From contig OX485807.1 in the NCBI GenBank assembly GCA_950295325.1, forward strand, positions 16,831,001 through 16,891,000: a stretch of DNA of 60,000 nt, read 5' to 3'. The position numbers and the translations under genes were made by a program. Shown here piece by piece: positions 1-11,849 of this stretch (positions within the stretch are counted from its first letter, which is position 1; the number at the start of each line of letters is the position of its first letter). The notes below the pieces were generated by a model, which saw only the letters and a program-made list of their open reading frames with translations, was not told the DNA's origin and did not search any database. The DNA comes from Polytrichum commune (Eukaryota > Streptophyta > Polytrichopsida > Polytrichales > Polytrichaceae).

Positions 1-1
1 C

Positions 2-1603
2 CCTCCAAACATCAACGTCAACCCTTGTAAAAAATGGGCTAAATCAACCTACTCAAACCCACTTCCACACAATAATATCCCTACCCCACCACTCCCAAAC
101 TACCAAACTAATCTACCGCTAAAATTCCACCCCCAATTCAGCTACTACACCGATGGCTCCTTTATAAAACCCATAGAAATTGCCCCTGGGGTATGGAGAA
201 GAGAGAGAGCTGGATACGGAATCTACAGCCCCAAAGGCTTAAATATTGCTAAACGACTACATGGACATCAAAACATACTACGTGCAGAAATGATGGCTAT
301 ACACAAAACACTAAGAATTATCAATACACAATTTCCTAATGAACCCGCATTCATATTTACAGACAGTCTCAATGTACTATACTTACTCAACACACAAATT
401 AAACATCCCACTCTTCATAATAGTCACCCCGACCAAACCACACTCAACTCCATGGTAAAAATCCTTCAAAATCGTACACAACCAATCACATTATATAAAG
501 TTAGAGCACACGTCAACATTGACGGTAATGAAAAAGCAGATAAACTAGCCAAAGAAGGGCTACAACTCGAACACCGCATTGCCACCCGCCCATACGAACA
601 TGCCCACGCAACCCCGTACTACTATCAAAAAGACGTATGGGCCTCGATGGAAGACGTCTCAGACAAAGGCCCAGTACGATTCTTAGAAAAACAAATTCAG
701 AAATATGACAGGGAAACCAATATAGCACTCATGGCCACACAAACCCCCAACACGTGTAAATGGACAGAAAATATAGACATCGACAAAGAACTGTCAAATG
801 AATTCTGGACAAATCCCTCAATCACCGACAAACAAAAATCTTGCCTTATTAAATTCCGCACATGAACATACATGGGTAATGCTCGGAAACAACTCTTCTT
901 TGGCCACCAAAGATATCCCTCTATTACGTGCCCCATATGCAATTCAAGCGACCCAGACACTTGGCTACATGTACTACTTAAATGCAAACAACAACATATA
1001 CACTCCCTTCGAGTCAAAAGACATAACAAAGCGGTCGGAGAAATTAGGAAGCTCCTAATCTCGTCCGAAAAATCCAGATGCTTCATTCTCATGAATGCCG
1101 GTATCTTCAATAATAATCCCCAAGAAAACACCGTCCCCAGTTGGCTCCTACCCTGCACATGTAACACACAAAGGTGTCACTGTAACGCAAGATTTCGCCC
1201 TGATCTACTATGCGTTAACGGACTAACGTATCAAAATAACCCACCGATCGACATTGACCCTAACCTCACCATACAATTTATTGAATTCACATACTGCAAC
1301 GATAGATTCTCCCGCGAAGCCATAGAAGAAAAAAACAATAAATACAAACCGTTAATTGATAGTATTGCCTCCAGAGGATGGAAAATTGCACCACTTATTG
1401 TCATCACCGCTGGGGCCAGAGCCACTACCCATACCCCATCTATGAAAACATTAGAAGACAATTTCAAAATACCCCTGACTACTATCAAAAATACCTTTAA
1501 AAATATTAATACCATTGCAATACAATATGCCATGTCTATCCTCCTCCATAAAAGGAGGATTGAAAACCACCAACCGCTCCCCCAAAATCTAGATCCTCCA
1601 TAA
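2..1603 (+). pseudogene. LINE ORF2 C-terminal part: RNase H + zinc knuckle + unknown domain (copy 1)
   Basis: The frame is open from base 2, so the reverse transcriptase lies upstream of the window. The first part is an RNase H domain with all four acidic positions visible: YYTDGSF, LRAEMMAI, FTDSLNV and GNEKADKLAK. An in-frame TGA at 863-865 interrupts it where copy 2 (6605-7390) has a glycine codon (TGA against GGA). The same frame then runs to 1603 with a zinc-knuckle motif CPICNSS...TWLHVLLKC and a conserved C-terminal domain of about 150 residues containing CNDRFS and SGARATTH-type blocks. RNase H removes the RNA strand during target-primed reverse transcription; the knuckle probably binds nucleic acid. 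The stop makes this copy non-autonomous. Codon use is A/C-rich, unlike the neighbouring host genes. Confidence 0.85.
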
Positions 1604-1779
1604 CTCAAACTTAAAAAATGTTATTTGTTACTGGCTACTATAGTGTCCATCCTCGAAAGGGGAGAGTAGTTTTGTCCCAGCTCCCCCATGTCCTGTGGAC
1701 ATCGGGTTGTTGGCATTACGAACGGACACTCTATTCACGCCGGCCCTAAATGGGACCGGAGTTTCTATCTATCTATCTG
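1604..1779 (+). other. 3' UTR and tail of LINE copy 1
   Basis: After the stop codon the sequence runs through a GTTGTTGGCATTACGAAC block into a near-palindrome, CCGGCCC...GGGACCGG at about 1740-1760, then a short (TATC)n tail. The same order (ACGAAC block, CCAGTCCC...GGGACCGG stem, simple-repeat tail) recurs at 7820-7925. The family therefore ends in a stem-loop plus microsatellite rather than poly(A). Confidence 0.65.
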
Positions 1780-1945
1780 ACTGCTCATGTGAGCAGTTGT
1801 CACCCTAGTCGACTCTCTTCGTAAGATTTGTCCTTCTCAAGTTGAGTGCACGTAAACAGTCGGATCTCTAGTCGGATCTCTAGTCGACTGCTCACATTCG
1901 TAGTTGATTAGGGAGTCGACTACTCATTTGAGCAATCGACTCCAT
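1780..1945. repeat. GTCGACT-rich degenerate repeat cluster
   Basis: Short diverged copies of AGTCGACTGCTCA- and AGTCGGATCTCT-like words in both orientations directly follow the LINE tail. The word AGTCGGATCTCT is tandemly duplicated near 1858-1882. A similar, longer cluster lies at 6030-6520. Confidence 0.5.
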
Positions 1946-2236
1946 ATGTAGATGGTCTACGAATTTAGGGAACATAAAATGGAAGAAAAAAAACAACAAC
2001 ATTTGTTTGTATTCAAAAAAGAAAAGTGTTGTATCATAACAAAGGGTTGATAACGATACAAATTGTTTTACCTCAATCCACTTTGATGAGGTCTCCCCGA
2101 CACCCCATTCGCCCCAATTTTTTTCTTGCTCAACAAGATGACCACCTTCGTTGTATTGGGAATCCATAATAATTGTCATGGATAGGATGTCCTGAACCAC
2201 TTCTCCAGCTTATGTTCCTTCCAAGGAATAGCCTTG

Positions 2237-3254
2237 TTGCACTACAAGAAATCGCAGTCCGAATCAACATAAAATCAACTAATTTATGTTGATTTCAACA
2301 GATTTGGGAAAAACAATGTTGAAATGGATCCATTGTGCGACACAAATCAACAGAGGGAACATTTATCTGTTGATTTCAACAGAGGAAGATCATTTATCTG
2401 TTGATTTCAGTAGAGGAATTTTAATTATTTTATTTTAATTTTAAAATAACACTAATTATGTTAAAGTAATCAATTATTATGATTCCTATAATTTACAATA
2501 ATTAAATAGTTTTATTAATTTGCAACATTTAATTATTTTAATTACTTAAATTTACAATTATAGTAAAGTGTGAATGATTGTAAGTTTGTTCTATTTATAG
2601 TATATTTAACTACTAATTAGCAATTACTCTAATTATTGTACTTACTCATTAAAGTAATTAAAGTAATTATAATAATTACTAATTACAGAAAATACTAATT
2701 AAAGTAATTACAGCAATTACTAATTAAAATATTTACAGAAATGACTAATTATAGTAATTATAGTAATAAAAACAATTACAGTAATTACAGTAATTACTGT
2801 AATGATATAATTATGTAATCTATGTAATTATAAATTTTACAAAAGTTTATAAATTTTACGGCCTCTTTATACAAATGTCTTACATACTCATTTTATATCA
2901 TGTGATGAGTGGTGGCTTAGTGGCTAAGGCCTCCTCCTGGTAGCCAAGAGGTTCAAGGATCGATACCCTTGGCCTTCACCCTTGGGCCTAGCCTAGGTTA
3001 GGTAGGTGGCTAGGTCCTTTAGCCTAGGCTAGGCAAGGTGGTCCTTGGTAGTAGGTGTGTAGGCCCGGGATGTGAGGAGCGGAATTGCTAATTTATATCA
3101 TTTTTACTAGTATAACTTGGACATTTAACCAATGCCTCAATCAAGAGATATGTGTTAAAATTGTTCCGAATCAAGAGTTCCGAATCAACAGGTAGAATCA
3201 ACAGAATTCTGTTGGAACTCTGTTGGAACGGAACCGTTTTTTCTTGTAGTGTTG
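2237..3254. mobile_element. Complete non-autonomous CACTA element with TSD
   Basis: The element spans 2240-3251 (1,012 bp). It starts CACTACAAGAAA and ends with the complementary TTTCTTGTAGTG, and is flanked by the 3-bp direct repeat TTG (2237-2239 and 3252-3254), the target-site size expected for CACTA/EnSpm. Subterminal DNA carries repeated words of the type GTTGATTTCAACAG and AATCAACAGA in both orientations, the usual transposase-binding layout. The interior is very AT-rich, has no coding sequence and contains a SINE-like segment near 2905-3090. It would need transposase in trans. Confidence 0.88.
2905..3090 (+). repeat. tRNA-derived SINE-like segment inside the CACTA element
   Basis: A box-A-like stretch (TGGCTTAGTGG, about 2913-2923) is followed about 35 bp later by a box-B-like stretch (GGATCGATACC, 2957-2967), the spacing of an internal RNA polymerase III promoter. 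The GC content is much higher than in the surrounding element. No clear tail or target duplication was found, so the boundaries are approximate. Confidence 0.4.
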
Positions 3255-3259
3255 GGTAT

Positions 3260-5800
3260 CTTTGAAAAACCCTTTAGCATGGGGTTTTTGCCACGTAAGC
3301 AACACCCACATTTTGGCCGCTCCAAGGGTCACAACCTCACCTGCTTCGGGGGGCGGAATAATATTATCAACCAATTGCTTGAGGTTGAAAACTCCATTTT
3401 GGGCCTTATTCTTCATCCAAAGATTAAAATATGCAAGATTTCAATCCTTAATAAATTTGGTTTCATCCATTGTATATCAAATGGCTTCCTTAATCAACTT
3501 CTTCATTTCGTTAGCCACTTAATCTTTTAGAAGATACTCAATAATTTTTCATTAGATGTTGTCTACATCGTTGTGCACACACCAATCTATGATGGTGTTG
3601 TGGATATTTTTTTATTATAACTTCTAAAAATTTCACCTTTGGCTTCTCATTTTTAGTGAATGATCCGAAGGCCTCGGAAGTTCCTCTTTGCCCGCACGAG
3701 TGGATATGGACAATTAGATAGATGAGCACGATACCTTTTGAACATGGAATTAAGTTTGATTCTAACCCCATAGAATTAGTCGATCCCATATTCAAATAAG
3801 TTATGTAAACACCCTATTGGAATTGTTTGGCTCATCACCTCCTATCACCCAACTTCGTTCCACCATTGTGCTTAATAATACGGTACACTTATGTTGACAA
3901 CCACAATTTAAACATGTTCATGAACACGGTGGTATCTACACCTCAATGCTCCAAAATGCAATCCAAAATTGGCAAGGGCTTAACCCCATCATTCTAATTC
4001 ATGGCCGACCTTGACGAGTTGACCAATCATTAGGAAGTTGGTGGAAAATTTTGTGGACATGGACATCTTCAATCCCAAATTGTGCGGTAAATAAAGAAGA
4101 CAACCGTAGGACATTGGTGGGCCTGGATATATTTAATAATGTCCTTCGCCTTGTCCATAATGTCCTTCGCCCATCAATTTTTTTTAATTCTTTAATAACA
4201 AGTTCAAGCAATGCGCCACATACCCTTGCTAATCTTTTTGTGGCCATTCATGGCTAAAATTGGTAGCCATGTTTTTCATGGTCATCACATTCTCAAAGCA
4301 CACACATACTACATTTTTTGGGTCTACTCTGGTTATATATCATTTGACCTCGGTAGCGACGTAGTAGGTGTACTTTGTGCTACTGGTCGTGCCAATGAGA
4401 CCAAGGATTACTTCACCCACCGCATAAATTTGCAGGACGTTCATCAAAGGCTAGTGGACAACATTCTCCCATCCGTCCGAACAAATAATGCAATTATTTT
4501 TGTGGATGGATAATTTTTCTCAGGGAGCTCACTTCCTCTTATATTAATGCATATACGTATGCTCATGACCTATTTATCGGGGGGCTATTTACCCTATAGA
4601 AAAGATTATAAGGTATGGTATTTTTCAAAATAAAGGTAAATGCTTGTATTTTAATACACTCTATCAATAATTATAAATTTTTGGGGTAATCATTTAAAAA
4701 TACCCTATTTTACTTATATTGCCAAAGACAATTAAAAAGAAGATTGCAATTCAAATAACGCGCTAAAGTTTTCCCTTGTGGCACGTAGGTAAAGAACAAT
4801 AACTCCACATTGGATACGTTGGTTCAGTAACGTTCAAGCTAGCTAGCCTACAAAGTCATCCATCCAAGCTTTTTCAACAAAAAATTACCTCTTTTCATCC
4901 ACTAGCACAGACCCTACCCTAGACCCGCCACCCCTAATAATTGTTTCCACGCTATTTTATATGTACTGACTAGATAAAAGAGGCCATTATATGTGATGGT
5001 ATTTTACATGTAAATATGTTTCACTAGATTAAACCCCCCTATATGACATGTACATTTTTTTGCAAAAATTATCTACAATGAATATATTAGACCTTATGTT
5101 TTATCGCACGTTGTTTCTACAATTTTCGCTAGTGACCTCCCCAAGTGATTTTGTCTTCAACTCCACTGATTTTTGGATATTTTACCATGCATCGTCAAGT
5201 AAACTTTTGTGTATTGTATGAGAGGGTGGCGGTTTGTATAAAATTCGGGCCTCAATGATTGCCTTCAAGGCCTCGATAAAGGTGGGATGGCAAACAATAC
5301 TAATGGGAATATTAGCCTTGTAGAAGTTTTGTGACTATTTTATATTCAACTAATGTTTATTAGAATATTGCATGCCTTTCTTTAGGCCCATTTGACATTG
5401 GAAACGTATGTGGAAGTCTACTTGCACACAACCTCCCTTGCCACTTACGGTGCATGGGAAGATAGTTTGGTGTGACTTCCATTCGCCTAGGACAGTACAT
5501 CGAATGAAGTTTGTTGTCGGGAGCCGACTACATTGTCTCCCCCGTCTTCACTGTAATCATCCAAAATTTCATTTGAAACTACTAGCCACACATCTCCACA
5601 CTTGGACAATAAAGCTTTGCTAGTTGGCCATTAATGTTGAAAAAATGCCCACCCCCAAATCTTGCCTTTGTTATTTTTGTATCCCAAATGAGCAATCATA
5701 TGGTCATTCTCATACATTAATTCCAACTTGCAAAATTTGCACTTCACCTTCTTGGACGTGGGAGTCCATTCCTTTGGCAAGTATCAAGATTTCTATTCAT
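3260..5800 (-). pseudogene. Decayed hAT-type transposase (BED finger + DUF659-like core)
   Basis: Reading the minus strand, a BED-finger-like segment (VKCKFCKLEL...H...H) lies at about 5790-5690. Further on, at about 4510-4190, segments resemble the DUF659 core of hAT transposases: LMNVLQIYAVGEVILG, then DPKNVV (the counterpart of the G-x-ENVV block), then CGALLELVIKELKKI (counterpart of CAAHCLNLLLKDI). Many stops and frameshifts separate the pieces, so this is a fossil. The CACTA element ending at 3251 may have inserted into its 3' part, because minus-strand sequence at 2240-1950 still reads like an acidic hAT C-terminal tail. The family call comes from motif order only. Confidence 0.55.
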
Positions 5801-5879
5801 CTTGGGTACCCATATCAATATAGTCCACGATCTCTTTTCACTTCCAACAAATGTCTAAAGGTAATCAAGGTCAAATAGT

Positions 5880-6524
5880 ATTGGCAGGAATGTTGAGTAT
5901 CAATAAAATGGGGGCTTTATAGTCCCGGCGCATTCACCCCCACTAAACATGAAAGATCCTCTTTTATTAATTAACGTGTTCAAGCTCATGCCAAACTTAA
6001 TGTAATAGCAAATCATTGGATTTTTTTTTTAGAGTTTGTTGACTGCCCTCTACAATCAATATGGTAGTTGACTACTATATCAACTGCAATTCGCAGTCGA
6101 AATGTTAGTGGACCTGGACAAGTTGACTACTCCTAGAAGTGGACATGGCAGTCCACTTTCATATTGACTGCTCCTAGAAGTCAACATGGGAGTCAATTTT
6201 CATATCTACTGCTAGTTGAAATGAACATGGCAATCGACTATCCCACTGACTACACTGAGTAGTCGGCAAACTAGAACTACCATATTATTTGCAAACAAGT
6301 AGTTGACTACTTGATTCGACTACAAAATATCAATCAACTACACTATGACAATTGTTGGCTACCAAATCAACTGCTAACAAGTAGTTCATTGTACAAAATT
6401 GAACTGTCCTAAGTCAACTACGAGGTAGCAGTCAACCACTAAATGAGAGTTGGTTGCCTTGGTCATCTGCTAAGTAGCAAGTGTTTGCCTTGGTTAAGTG
6501 CCACCTTGCAGGTTGACCAAATGT
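5880..6524. repeat. GTTGACT/AGTCAAC-rich degenerate repeat array
   Basis: From about 6030 to 6520 the words GTTGACT, AGTCGACT, AGTCAAC and variants occur more than ten times in both orientations at irregular 20-50 bp spacing. Bases 5880-6030 show nothing recognisable. The array resembles the cluster at 1780-1945 and both lie next to LINE copies. Confidence 0.5.
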
Positions 6525-6578
6525 CTCCTTGATCTTGATCGTTGGATGCAACAACATCCAACAATCGAGATCAAGGAG
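6525..6578. repeat. 24-bp inverted repeat (hairpin) next to LINE copy 2
   Basis: Arms 6525-6548 and 6555-6578 are complementary over 24 bp with two mismatches, around a 6-base CAACAA loop. The hairpin lies about 27 bp upstream of the first recognisable LINE codon (6605). Confidence 0.75.
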
Positions 6579-6604
6579 ATTGGCCCCAGGGGATGTGAGA
6601 CCCG

Positions 6605-7390
6605 ATTATCACAGATAGACAAAAAACATGCCTAGTCAAATTCAAAACCGGACAATACATGGGACATGCTAGAAAACAACTCTTCTTCGGAAGAAATGCA
6701 TACCCCTCACATACGTGCCCCATATGCAACGCACAAGAAGCAGACACATGGTTACATGTACTCCTCAAATGTAAACAACAACACATTCACGCACTAATAA
6801 CCAAAAGACACAACAAAGCCGTATGGGAAATACGCAAACTTCTCATCTCAAACAAAAAGACAAGATACTACACACTCATGAATGCAGGTACATATAATGA
6901 GCTCCCCCAAGAAAACACAGTACCATCATGGTTACTTCCATGCACATGTACCACCCAAAGATGCCACTGCAACGCTAGGCTCAAACCTGACATATTATGC
7001 ATACTAGGACACCCATATAAGTCCCCACCACCAGAAGCACCCACACCGGAAATTACAGTTCAATTCATAGAATTCACATACTGTAATGACAGATTCTCCA
7101 CTGAAACCATAAATCAAAAAATTACAAAGTATCAACCACTCATAAATAATATTATCGCAAAGGGTTGGAACGTAGCCCCACTTATTGTATTAGCATCTGG
7201 TGCTAGAGCCACAACTCACATCCCCTCAATGAACGAACTTGAAACAAAGCTTAAACTTCCTACATCACAAATTAGGAACACATTCAAACAACTTAACATA
7301 ATTGCCATACAATATGCACACTCAATATTAATCCACAAAAGACGTATAGAAAATAGACAACCCATCACAGACCTACAAAATCATAATTAA
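6605..7390 (+). pseudogene. 5'-truncated LINE ORF2 C-terminus (copy 2)
   Basis: The homology starts abruptly at the equivalent of copy-1 residues ITDKQKSCLIKF and stays open to 7390. It carries the zinc knuckle CPICNAQ...TWLHVLLKC, the HNKAVWEIRKLL block and the C-terminal domain (CNDRFS, SGARATTH). The codon that is TGA in copy 1 is GGA here. Reverse transcriptase and RNase H are absent, typical of 5' truncation during target-primed reverse transcription. The remaining C-terminal region is uninterrupted, suggesting a younger insertion than copy 1. It cannot move on its own. Confidence 0.85.
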
Positions 7391-7925
7391 AATTAGAGAG
7401 GGGTAGTGGTCAGACCACTAGTTATTAAGTTACCACCTATAGCTCAGAAAGGCGGGGAGTAGCCGGCTGGTTGGCATAACTTTCCTGCCTATGATTAACT
7501 CACTTGCAGCACCAAGTCAAAGTGTGTTGCACTAACACGCTCAGACGGATTCAACGCGAATCGAACCCGGACCGTATTAATATAACACGCACGTCCTTAT
7601 CCAACCAACCTTGGAACCATGACTTGGCGACCAACTATATAACCAACTACCACTTATACTCCAAACAAATACGCACGCTTCCCGTCTCAAACAAAGTAGC
7701 AAGACCCACAAAATTCTAAATTAAAACCCATGCACCCTACACACCCCCCTCCCCGGTTCAACCGGTTAAAACATCAATTACTAACATAGTGTCTACTCCC
7801 TGCAAAGGGTGAAGTAGTATTACACCCAACGCCGCTACCCTGGGGTACGGCCACGGTTGTCCTACGAACAGACACTTTATTCACTCCAGTCCCTAGTAGG
7901 GACCGGAGTTCTTCTTCTTCTAGAC
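7391..7925 (+). other. 3' region of LINE copy 2, with a tRNA-like insertion
   Basis: The terminal block at about 7790-7925 matches the copy-1 3' end (GTGTC, CGAAC.GACAC, CCAGTCCC...GGGACCGG stem, TTC-rich tail). Between the stop codon and this block are about 400 extra bases. On the minus strand at about 7640-7540 they contain TGGTTGGATAAGG and GGGTTCGATTC, which look like boxes A and B of a tRNA-derived SINE. The cloverleaf does not fold convincingly, so I do not call a tRNA gene. Confidence 0.4.
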
Positions 7926-8569
7926 ACTTAAGTAGCCATTGGGTAGTTGTTTCTATGTTATGGGTATACATTTTGGTGGCAAGGTGAACACAATGTTTGT
8001 TTTTGGAGCACAATTGTTGTGGAACAGTATTAGTCACCAAAGAGGGTAGCAATTACCATAAAGCGCAATGCACATGAAACTTTAATTCCTAAAACTTAAA
8101 TGACATTACCATCATCCATCTCCCTCCTCTCTATTGTTGTTATTTTTCCCTCATCCCCTCTTGCCCTTGCCACACATGGTCTTGGTGCTCTTGGTCGTGT
8201 TGGTCAATGTGTTGGTGCTCTTTGACATAGTGTTAGTCATGCTAGCCATCTTCATGTAACTTCTCTTCTTCCTATTCAATATTTTTGTTCTTGTTCTTGT
8301 TTTTTTTCATGTTGGTTCTTTGCATTTGATTTTGGAGGTCAAATATGTGTTGATGTTAAAAAATGTGGATTTTGGTTATTTTGGAGGTATACAAGGTCAA
8401 GTGTGTGCCAATGTTGGATGCTTGATACATATTATGAAGTCCAAGTATTATGTTTTTGTGGGTTTCAGTTTTTGAAAGTGTACAAGGTTAGATGTATGCT
8501 AATTTCCAATTTTTTATGCATATTTTGAAGCCCAAGTGTTTGTTCTTGAGAGTTTGGTTTATTGAAGAT
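7926..8569. other. AT-rich intergenic DNA, nothing recognised
   Basis: No ORF with recognisable motifs. There is T-rich sequence and repeated CTTGGTGTTGGT-like words near 8170-8240. Confidence 0.4.
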
Positions 8570-8932
8570 GTAGAGCTCTCGGGGGGGGGGGGGGGGGCCG
8601 TGTGTTAAAAAGTTAAGGATATAGGTGTGAACAACCACTATTTTATAGGGGGGTATTACTTTCAAATCTCTTCTTTTTTTCACATGCTATCATTATGTAA
8701 ATTTCTACTTTGGGTTAATAGCAAAATGGCTTGCATTACTTATGATTCCAAATTACCTATTATTCCATACCCTATAGTACTTTAAAGATGTCCAGTGCCA
8801 TTTTTGATACCCTATATTACGTTTAAGCCCAATTATAATTTTTTGCTCCCATGTTTTTAAAATACCCTATCATTTGTTCGCACGTGTATTGCTACTCCAA
8901 CCAATGACTACCCCCCCCCCCGAGGTAGAGCT
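8570..8932. mobile_element. hAT-type MITE with poly-G terminal inverted repeats
   Basis: The element spans 8578-8924 (347 bp). The 8-bp direct repeat GTAGAGCT flanks it at 8570-8577 and 8925-8932. It begins CTC followed by 17 G and ends with 11 C followed by GAG, so the termini are inverted repeats made largely of one base. The interior is AT-rich and non-coding. An 8-bp target duplication fits hAT elements; a 9-bp reading (GTAGAGCTC, Mutator-like) is possible but makes the termini less symmetric. No transposase is encoded. Confidence 0.75.
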
Positions 8933-11750
8933 CAAATGTATTCTGATGTTGAATTTTTTATGCATATTTTGAAGCATGAGTTTGATATTTTTGTAGGTTA
9001 TTGGAAGGCTAACATACTTAAATCATTGCACGTGCATTGATGCAAATGAAGCTACGCAAGCCCAATCTTGCATATTGAAGGTTGTCACTTGAAAATGGTC
9101 TATTTGAAATCATATTTCTTTTGCATGTCATAAATTATGTATTAACTAACCACCAATAAACATCATGTATCATCCAACAACAACCAAGAATACCAAATCA
9201 ACCACCCATAATCCACCCAATGTCCACCAAACAATACCTATACATAAGCTTTGTAAACTTTAATCATCACCCATGATGAGGTGGAGAGGTGCACTCCAAA
9301 CTCAATACGTTCACCTTTTATCGGTGTATTTAGCATTTAATATGCATCACCCACAAGACACTCACCCTCACATCACTCCATGTTAGTACGTAGAACATCG
9401 AACACCACCATACCATTAACCATTTGACTTGACCATCTAGACCACACCCGATATTGCACAAACTGGCTACCGGTGACAATTTCCACTGCAATTTCAGCTA
9501 CCCTACAAGGTTCATTTGGACATTATATGCTTTAGTACAAGGTCGTATGGCCACATTTACGAGACCTACCTGTGCTTATTTGGAGCAATGTGATAACATT
9601 ATTATAAAATTTACAAAACGGATTAAATGAATGCACTTTTTGTGTTAAATATTTTATTAAGAAATATCAATATATTTTGGTCCGCTTAGAAAATGACCAG
9701 AGTTATAAAATATTCAAACAAGCACAATCATGTGCAAGTTAGAGGTTAGTTGGGGCCCTATGGAGATAAGGTGCTTGCACTTGGGAGGTCTCGGATTTGA
9801 ACATTTAAACTAACAAAGTAAGTAGGTCATATGACCATTTAGTGGTTGTTCTATCATTTTAGAGTTTATTGGACATAAACATAATAAAGGCAACACCGGG
9901 GTGGGGGGAACCTAAAAAGAAAAAAATGAAAAATGAAAAGAAACACACACACACATACACACATTAGCTTACATATGCATGAGCTCTATCTGCAAATAGA
10001 AAAGGATATTTGGAAGCTTAGAAGGGTTCCTTTAGTCTACCTCATGTAATCCCCCTACATGGATTGTACATGAACACTTTTAATATTTAATTATTACTTA
10101 TGAAAATTGCACTAGGCATTCTTCCTTCTAGGGAAGAGTTTGGCACACGACAATTGGGCCAATTATATAAGTTGTGTGTGGGCCAATCATATAAGTAGTC
10201 GCCTTCCTAATGTTGGCAAGCACTCACCGGCCAATATTCCACATTCACGTCAATACTAACAATACCCCTGTGAGGCATACACCTTTTGTCCCCAACCAAT
10301 GATGGGATTCCTTTGCACATCACATGGTAGTTACGACTAATCACCGTGAAGACACACTACTTATTAGTCGAAGTTTTGGGACTAGGTGAATAGCAATGGT
10401 GATGAGGTAATTTGTAAGTATGTCATATTTGATGTTCTGGTACTAGGTGAATGCCAACTAATGTCTTTTTTTCATGTACATCTCCAAAATAGAAAAACTA
10501 AATTTAGATCGTGATGATTTTACATTCACTTATTATTATGCCATGTGAAATTACTTAACAAATCCATGCAACTCCCTCTTACAGTGGTGTCTACAAAAGA
10601 GTGACATGAGTGAGGTCAAATGAATATATTTTCCTTAATGGTCACATCCAGACCGACACATTTTGTTGTCTACATTTCCTTATTGAAATACTCAATAATA
10701 TTAATTTGTGGTGATTACCTATTTTGCATTTAAAGTTCGATTCCGAAACTTCAAATGAGAATCTTTGTGATGGGCAATTGCTAATTAAACAAATGTTATT
10801 TTCGCCAATGCAACGGTCAGATGATGGCGGGTATGTTTATGGAGTTGGAAGTGTCCATAATTGGGTTGGATACCTTAAAATAGAGGGTGCTAAACCAACA
10901 CCCCACTCAAAAACAAGGCCTATAAGCGCATCCCAATCGCCAACCCTCTACTACCTTGAACCATTCCCCATGGGAAAGGAGTGCCCAAGCCCATGCAGTG
11001 ACGGGTTTAGGTCCATTAGTGGCATCATGTCATACCCACCTCCACTACCTTCATGTAGGGTAGGTAATTGGCTCCACTCTATCTTGGGTCGGTTCAATGT
11101 AGGTTAAGGGTGCTTTGTTAGTGCCTATTCTAGTCATTATATTCATGGGTGGGGGCAGGGGGGAGACAATTCAAGCCCACAAAGCCAAGGGGGTTGATTT
11201 TGGGCACAAAAGGGGTCAATTATAGGCAACAAGGGGGTCACTACCCGAAATGCAAGGGGATAGTTCTATAGTTGAACCATGTGGGATCATGGAGGTGGCC
11301 ATGTTGGGCTTTGATCTAGCTTAGGTCCAATACACAACTATGTTGGGTTGAGTCTAGGCAATGAAAGTGGGGGTCCTCAACATATGCGAGGTCGTTGTAC
11401 ATGGAGCCTAGGGATCGGATTACGGAAGCTAGAGGTGTTAACTTTGAATACTCATCAAATATTCAACTGAGGCTTTTTAATATAAAAAATCCTTATACCT
11501 ATGTTTAGCCCAAAAGCTAATATGAATTTTTATTTTTATTTTTTATATCCCCACATAGACATACGTATGTACAATAGCTTCAATTGTTGGTTTAAGCACT
11601 CTCTACCTTATTTCTCAATTACAAATAGTTCATGTGCCAAAGAAAAGATGATCCCCACTGCTCGTTCTATTCATGCTCGGGTACTTTTGTGGGATCCATG
11701 GCCCACCCATAAGTTACAACATGCCGTCTATAAGTGTTACCCCATGAGTG
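8933..11750. other. Long stretch with no recognisable gene
   Basis: Short ORFs here (for example 10724-11107, 127 residues) show no family motif and no good coding signal. A CA-rich microsatellite lies at about 9943-9965. G-rich GGGGTCA- and GGGTTG-like words are frequent at 11140-11350. Confidence 0.4.
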
Positions 11751-11799
11751 TTAACATTCTTATTACAAGGTAAATATTACCTTGTAATAAAGATGTTAA
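11751..11799. repeat. Near-perfect 23-bp hairpin
   Basis: Arms 11751-11773 and 11777-11799 (TTAACATTCTTATTACAAGG and so on) are complementary with two mismatches around a 3-base ATA loop. Confidence 0.75.
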
Positions 11800-11849
11800 C
11801 AATTAGACTGTAGTTCTGCTCCATGAATAAACAGGGACCACCAACCTCT

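Noticed and set aside
4560-4960. Second poly-G MITE starting at CGGGGGGCTATTTACCC
   Set aside because: The internal words resemble the 8578-8924 element, but no matching right terminus or target duplication could be found.
7540-7640. A functional tRNA gene on the minus strand
   Set aside because: Box A and B words are present, but the acceptor, D and anticodon stems do not pair well.
10724-11107. 127-codon ORF as a gene
   Set aside because: No family motif, no splice context or conserved start, and composition like its surroundings.
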